9,477 nucleotides of DNA from an uncultured Chthoniobacterales bacterium (GTDB lineage Bacteria > Verrucomicrobiota > Verrucomicrobiia > Chthoniobacterales > UBA10450). The notes beneath the pieces are model-generated. The model was not told the origin of the DNA, made no database searches, and saw only the letters and a program-made list of their open reading frames with translations. The DNA lies in the NCBI GenBank assembly GCA_955652255.1, contig CATPAW010000235.1, positions 1-9,477 on the forward strand, in the 5' to 3' direction. Shown here in pieces: positions 7,359-9,477 of this stretch; the stretch's first letter is position 1, and each line of letters starts with the position of its first letter. The position numbers and the translations under genes were made by a program.

Positions 7359-7442
7359 GTTGAGAGTTGAGAGCTGATGGTTGAGAGAACCGCGATGGCG
7401 GAGTCTTCCGAATCCCTCAACCCTCAAACCTCATCTTTCAAC
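7359..7442. repeat. GTTGAGAG-type short repeat with inverted arm, reaching into the mazG 5' end
   Basis: GTTGAGAG occurs at 7359-7366, 7366-7373 and 7380-7387. An inverted, imperfect counterpart rich in CCCTCAA and CAACC lies at 7414-7442. The left arm fills the gap after the DUF2270 gene; the right arm is inside mazG and encodes the SLNPQTSSFN part of its N terminus. The unit looks like a small intergenic repeat that has been captured into the coding sequence. Confidence 0.55.
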
Positions 7443-8201
7443 CGTTTGTGCGATATTGTCGCCAAACTGCGCGCGCCCGGCGGTTGTCCGTGGGACCGGG
7501 AACAAACCCACGAATCGCTTTTGCCAGCGACGATCGAGGAAGCATATGAAGTGGCGGAGGCGGCTCGGACAAAGAATGACGCGCATTTTCGCGAAGAGCT
7601 CGGAGATCTTTTGCTCCTGGTTGTGATGCACGCGGAGATCGCGCGCGAATCCGGCCGATTCAAGATCGACAATGTCATTGCTGAGATCACCGAAAAACTG
7701 ATCCGGCGACATCCGCACGTTTTTGGCGAGAGCAACGCGCGCGACGCGGACGCGGTTTTGAAACAGTGGGAAGCGATCAAACGGGAGGAGAAAAAGCGCG
7801 ACCAACATTATCTGGCGAGTCTGCCGAGCGCGCTTCCGGCTTTGATGCGCGCACAAAAAGCGCAGGGCAAGGTCGCTCGCGTCAATTTCGATTGGACCGA
7901 GTTGGACGACGTGATTTCGAAAGTTGAAGAGGAGCTCGGTGAATTAAAGAATGCGATCAAGAGCGAAGAGCAAAAATCCATCGAAGACGAGGTCGGCGAT
8001 TTGCTTTTCGTAGTCGTTAATCTGGCGCGCAAATGCAAACTCGACGCGGAGACCGCGCTGCATGCGGCGACGAACAAATTCGTCGGCCGATTCAATTTGT
8101 TGGAAGATGAACTGCGGTCGCGCGGTAAGAAGCTGGGCGATGTCGATCTCGCCGAGCTGGATGCGATCTGGAACCAGATCAAAATGACGAAACCCGAATG
8201 A
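7395..8201 (+). CDS. mazG: Nucleoside triphosphate pyrophosphohydrolase MazG
   Basis: MazG hydrolyses NTPs or dNTPs to NMP plus pyrophosphate, cleaning the nucleotide pool. From ATG 7395 the protein has 268 residues, close to the 263 of E. coli MazG, with two tandem all-alpha MazG domains. Domain one starts FNRLCDIVAKLRAPGGCPWD (about 15-34) and has Mg-binding acidic residues in EEAYE (48-52) and EELGD (67-71). Domain two has EEELGEL (178-184) and DEVGD (198-202), so both metal sites look intact. RRHPHVFGE and LDAIWNQIK are family motifs. ATG 7377, six codons upstream in frame, is the alternative; it lies inside a GTTGAGAG repeat and has a weak GAGAG before it. Residues 1-14 are partly encoded by the inverted arm of that repeat, and the last codons (MTKPE) by another repeat. 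The gene lies between the DUF2270 gene and secG on one strand. Confidence 0.95.
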   Translation: MAESSESLNPQTSSFNRLCDIVAKLRAPGGCPWDREQTHESLLPATIEEAYEVAEAARTKNDAHFREELGDLLLLVVMHAEIARESGRFKIDNVIAEITEKLIRRHPHVFGESNARDADAVLKQWEAIKREEKKRDQHYLASLPSALPALMRAQKAQGKVARVNFDWTELDDVISKVEEELGELKNAIKSEEQKSIEDEVGDLLFVVVNLARKCKLDAETALHAATNKFVGRFNLLEDELRSRGKKLGDVDLAELDAIWNQIKMTKPE

Positions 8202-8288
8202 CCAATGTCGAAGGAATGACGAAGCCCGAATGGCATACGAGCTAGTCGCGTTCTTGTTTCGTAATTCGGCATTTGTCATTCGTCATTT
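8182..8288. repeat. AATGACGAA-CCCGAATG repeat element between mazG and secG
   Basis: AATGACGAAACCCGAATG at 8183-8200 recurs as AATGACGAAGCCCGAATG at 8215-8232, 17 of 18 bases identical, 32 bases apart. An inverted arm follows at about 8260-8288: TTCGTCATTT (8279-8288) is the exact complement of AAATGACGAA (8182-8191). The whole is an imperfect inverted repeat of about 107 bp. Its left edge encodes the last residues of MazG and supplies the stop codon; its right edge reaches to 24 bases before secG. I recall similar repeats from Verrucomicrobia genomes, but this was not searched. Confidence 0.7.
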
Positions 8289-8300
8289 AGCGTTCATATT
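8273..8300 (+). promoter_or_regulatory. Candidate secG promoter, -35 box within the repeat arm
   Basis: TTGTCA (8273-8278, five of six to consensus), 16-base spacer, CATATT (8295-8300, four of six). The secG ATG is 11 bases after the -10 box, so the leader would be only about five bases. The -35 box is part of the right arm of the neighbouring repeat. Prediction by eye. Confidence 0.35.
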
Positions 8301-8311
8301 CCCCGTCCCCG

Positions 8312-8749
8312 ATGCAGATCCTGATTAATTTCCTGCTCGCGATTTACGTCTTGGTCGCGCTCCTGATGCTGCTGGTCATCCTGATGCAGCGGCCGAAGAG
8401 CGAGGGACTGGGCGCGGCTTTTGGCGGCGGCGTGACCGAAAATATTTTCGGCGCACAAACCACCAACGTTCTGGTCAAGTTCACCGGCTGGCTAACTGGG
8501 ATCTTCTTCGCGCTCACCTTCACCTTGTCTGTCTTGTACGCGCACAAGACGAGCCGCGACACCGGACTGCGCCGCGAGCTGTTGAAACAGCAAACCGCCG
8601 CACAACCTTCGGCCTCACCAGCAGCCGCGAAACCATCTGGATCAGCAGCGCCTGATTCCGGGGCCGGCGTCGCTCCAGCGGGAAGTGCGACCCCGGTCGC
8701 ATCCCCGGCAGCGAGCGCATCCGTTTCTCCGAAACCGAAGCCGCAATAG
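8312..8749 (+). CDS. secG: Preprotein translocase subunit SecG
   Basis: SecG is the small two-helix partner of SecYE in the inner-membrane protein-export channel. The 145-residue product has TM1 at about 3-25 (ending LLVILMQRPKSEG), the conserved cytosolic loop GLGAAFGGGVTENIFG (32-47), and TM2 at about 55-77. The loop and the LMQR exit from TM1 are diagnostic of the family. Beyond residue 92 is a low-complexity tail of about 50 residues rich in Ala, Pro and Ser and ending in KPKPQ. Compact SecG proteins are about 75-110 residues, and such tails vary freely. It starts at ATG 8312 with no Shine-Dalgarno; the upstream bases are C-rich. It is downstream of mazG by 110 bp of mostly repeat sequence and converges with the TolC-family gene, 14 bp between stops. 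Confidence 0.93.
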   Translation: MQILINFLLAIYVLVALLMLLVILMQRPKSEGLGAAFGGGVTENIFGAQTTNVLVKFTGWLTGIFFALTFTLSVLYAHKTSRDTGLRRELLKQQTAAQPSASPAAAKPSGSAAPDSGAGVAPAGSATPVASPAASASVSPKPKPQ

Positions 8750-8763
8750 CGGCCAATCCGTGA

Positions 8764-9477
8764 TCAACGATCGCGGTTCTTACCCGAAGTCGTTGGTGCG
8801 GCAAGCCGGCCGAGAGCACGCAACAAGGCGTATTGGGTCTTGTTGTAGTCCGTCACGATGTTGAGGTAATCGTTCCTGGCACGCGCCAGATCTTGTTCCG
8901 CCAAAATGGTTTCAAGCACAACTCCGACGCCGAATTCTTTGCGGTCTTGCCCGAGGCGCAAAGCTTCTGCTGCATCGGAGAGCGACCGTTTTGCCATTGC
9001 CATCTGATCGGCGAGTGATTGAACGCGGGTATGGCTCGTGATGACTTCGTTCGCAACTTGATCGATCACCTTGTCGGCGGTGAATGCGGCGCCGCGCAGG
9101 CGCGCTTGCCGGCCATGAATATTTCCGAAATCGAAAAGGCCGCCCGGCCCAACCCGCCAGGAAACTGACGCCACGTAGTCTTCGGATTCACCGAAGTGTC
9201 CCGTCTGGCTGTCCACTCCGCCGCCGAGCCCGCCGAAAAACGCCTGGCCGCCGACGCTTGGAATCAGCGGACCATAAATCGCGCCGTTCTTTGCATGCTG
9301 CGCGGCGCTAAGCAGCGCCGCGCTCTGCTGCGTCTCGGGCCGCGCCGCCAAGGCCTGAGAGATAAGATCGCCGAGCGGCTCCTTCGTAGAAATAGTTGAG
9401 AGCGGCAAGACGCTCGCATCGCGCGGCCTCAGCTCGACGGTTGGATCGAGATGCAAAACCTGAACGAGCTTCGCCGA
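8764..9477 (-). CDS. TolC-family outer membrane efflux protein (C-terminal part; runs off right edge)
   Basis: About 237 residues of an open frame reaching the right window edge, so the N terminus (signal peptide, first OEP repeat) is missing. What remains matches the second outer-membrane-efflux repeat. LGDLISQALAARPETQQS opens the helical hairpin; a beta-strand section, Gly-rich and then YVASVSWRVGPGGLFDFGN, contributes to the barrel; a long coiled helix pair follows; and the typical end, IVTDYNKTQYALLRALG, closes the repeat. The product would be the trimeric outer-membrane channel of an RND, MFP-ABC or type I export system, but no partner pump is in view. A TTG at 9456 is an in-frame codon, not a likely start, because homology (KLVQVLHLDPTVELRP) continues upstream of it. 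The TGA stop at 8764 faces the secG stop. Confidence 0.88.
   Translation of the reverse strand, partial: SAKLVQVLHLDPTVELRPRDASVLPLSTISTKEPLGDLISQALAARPETQQSAALLSAAQHAKNGAIYGPLIPSVGGQAFFGGLGGGVDSQTGHFGESEDYVASVSWRVGPGGLFDFGNIHGRQARLRGAAFTADKVIDQVANEVITSHTRVQSLADQMAMAKRSLSDAAEALRLGQDRKEFGVGVVLETILAEQDLARARNDYLNIVTDYNKTQYALLRALGRLAAPTTSGKNRDR

Noticed and set aside
8182..8288. CRISPR-like array from the repeated AATGACGAA units
   Set aside because: There are only two direct copies plus an inverted arm, no regular spacers and no cas genes.
8740..8753. GCCGC-AATA-GCGGC stem-loop spanning the secG stop as a terminator
   Set aside because: The stem is only 5 bp and no U-run follows on either strand, so it is not a convincing intrinsic terminator.
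8764..9456. TTG at 9456 as a complete start of the TolC-family gene
   Set aside because: The frame and family similarity continue to the window edge, and the product would lack signal peptide and first repeat. The gene is partial.

Overview
The window looks like bacterial chromosome from the Verrucomicrobia/PVC side of the tree, probably a Spartobacteria/Chthoniobacterales-type soil lineage. This is an inference from gene content, not a phylogeny. The grounds are: a UvrA that continues in frame into a second UvrA copy, as in Chlamydiae; a GTP-type PEP carboxykinase; a rhomboid-like protein with a short conserved-looking tail; and three families of short palindromic or tandem intergenic repeats (GTCATCCCGA..., GTTGAGAG..., AATGACGAA...CCCGAATG). 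The DNA is GC-rich, and no visible gene start has a convincing Shine-Dalgarno sequence.

Layout. Positions 1-3192 (minus) hold the 5' part of a long uvrA running off the left edge: a complete first UvrA unit, a linker, and the first P-loop of a second unit. Positions 3193-3363 hold a good candidate uvrA promoter and a ~110-bp imperfect palindrome. Positions 3364-5169 (minus) encode GTP-dependent PEP carboxykinase. Divergent from it, 5300-6133 (plus) encodes a six-helix rhomboid-fold protein that has lost the catalytic residues. Converging on that with a 9-bp overlap is a PTS EIIA-type protein (6125-6586, minus). From 6634 rightwards run a DUF2270 membrane protein, MazG and SecG. MazG has repeat-derived sequence at both ends, and SecG has a candidate promoter lying partly in a repeat. 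A C-terminal TolC-family fragment (8764-9477, minus) runs off the right edge.

Function. The genes are mostly core functions: DNA repair (UvrA), gluconeogenesis (PEPCK), nucleotide-pool cleaning (MazG), protein export (SecG), outer-membrane efflux (TolC family) and a PTS-type regulator. They form no obvious single pathway. I see no mobile element, CRISPR array, tRNA, rRNA or defence cassette, and no stretch over 300 bases without a gene. I do not see a new multi-gene system here. The most interesting items are the fused double UvrA, a probably leaderless uvrA transcript, the inactive rhomboid beside pckG, and intergenic repeats that have grown into protein-coding ends and one internal UvrA loop.
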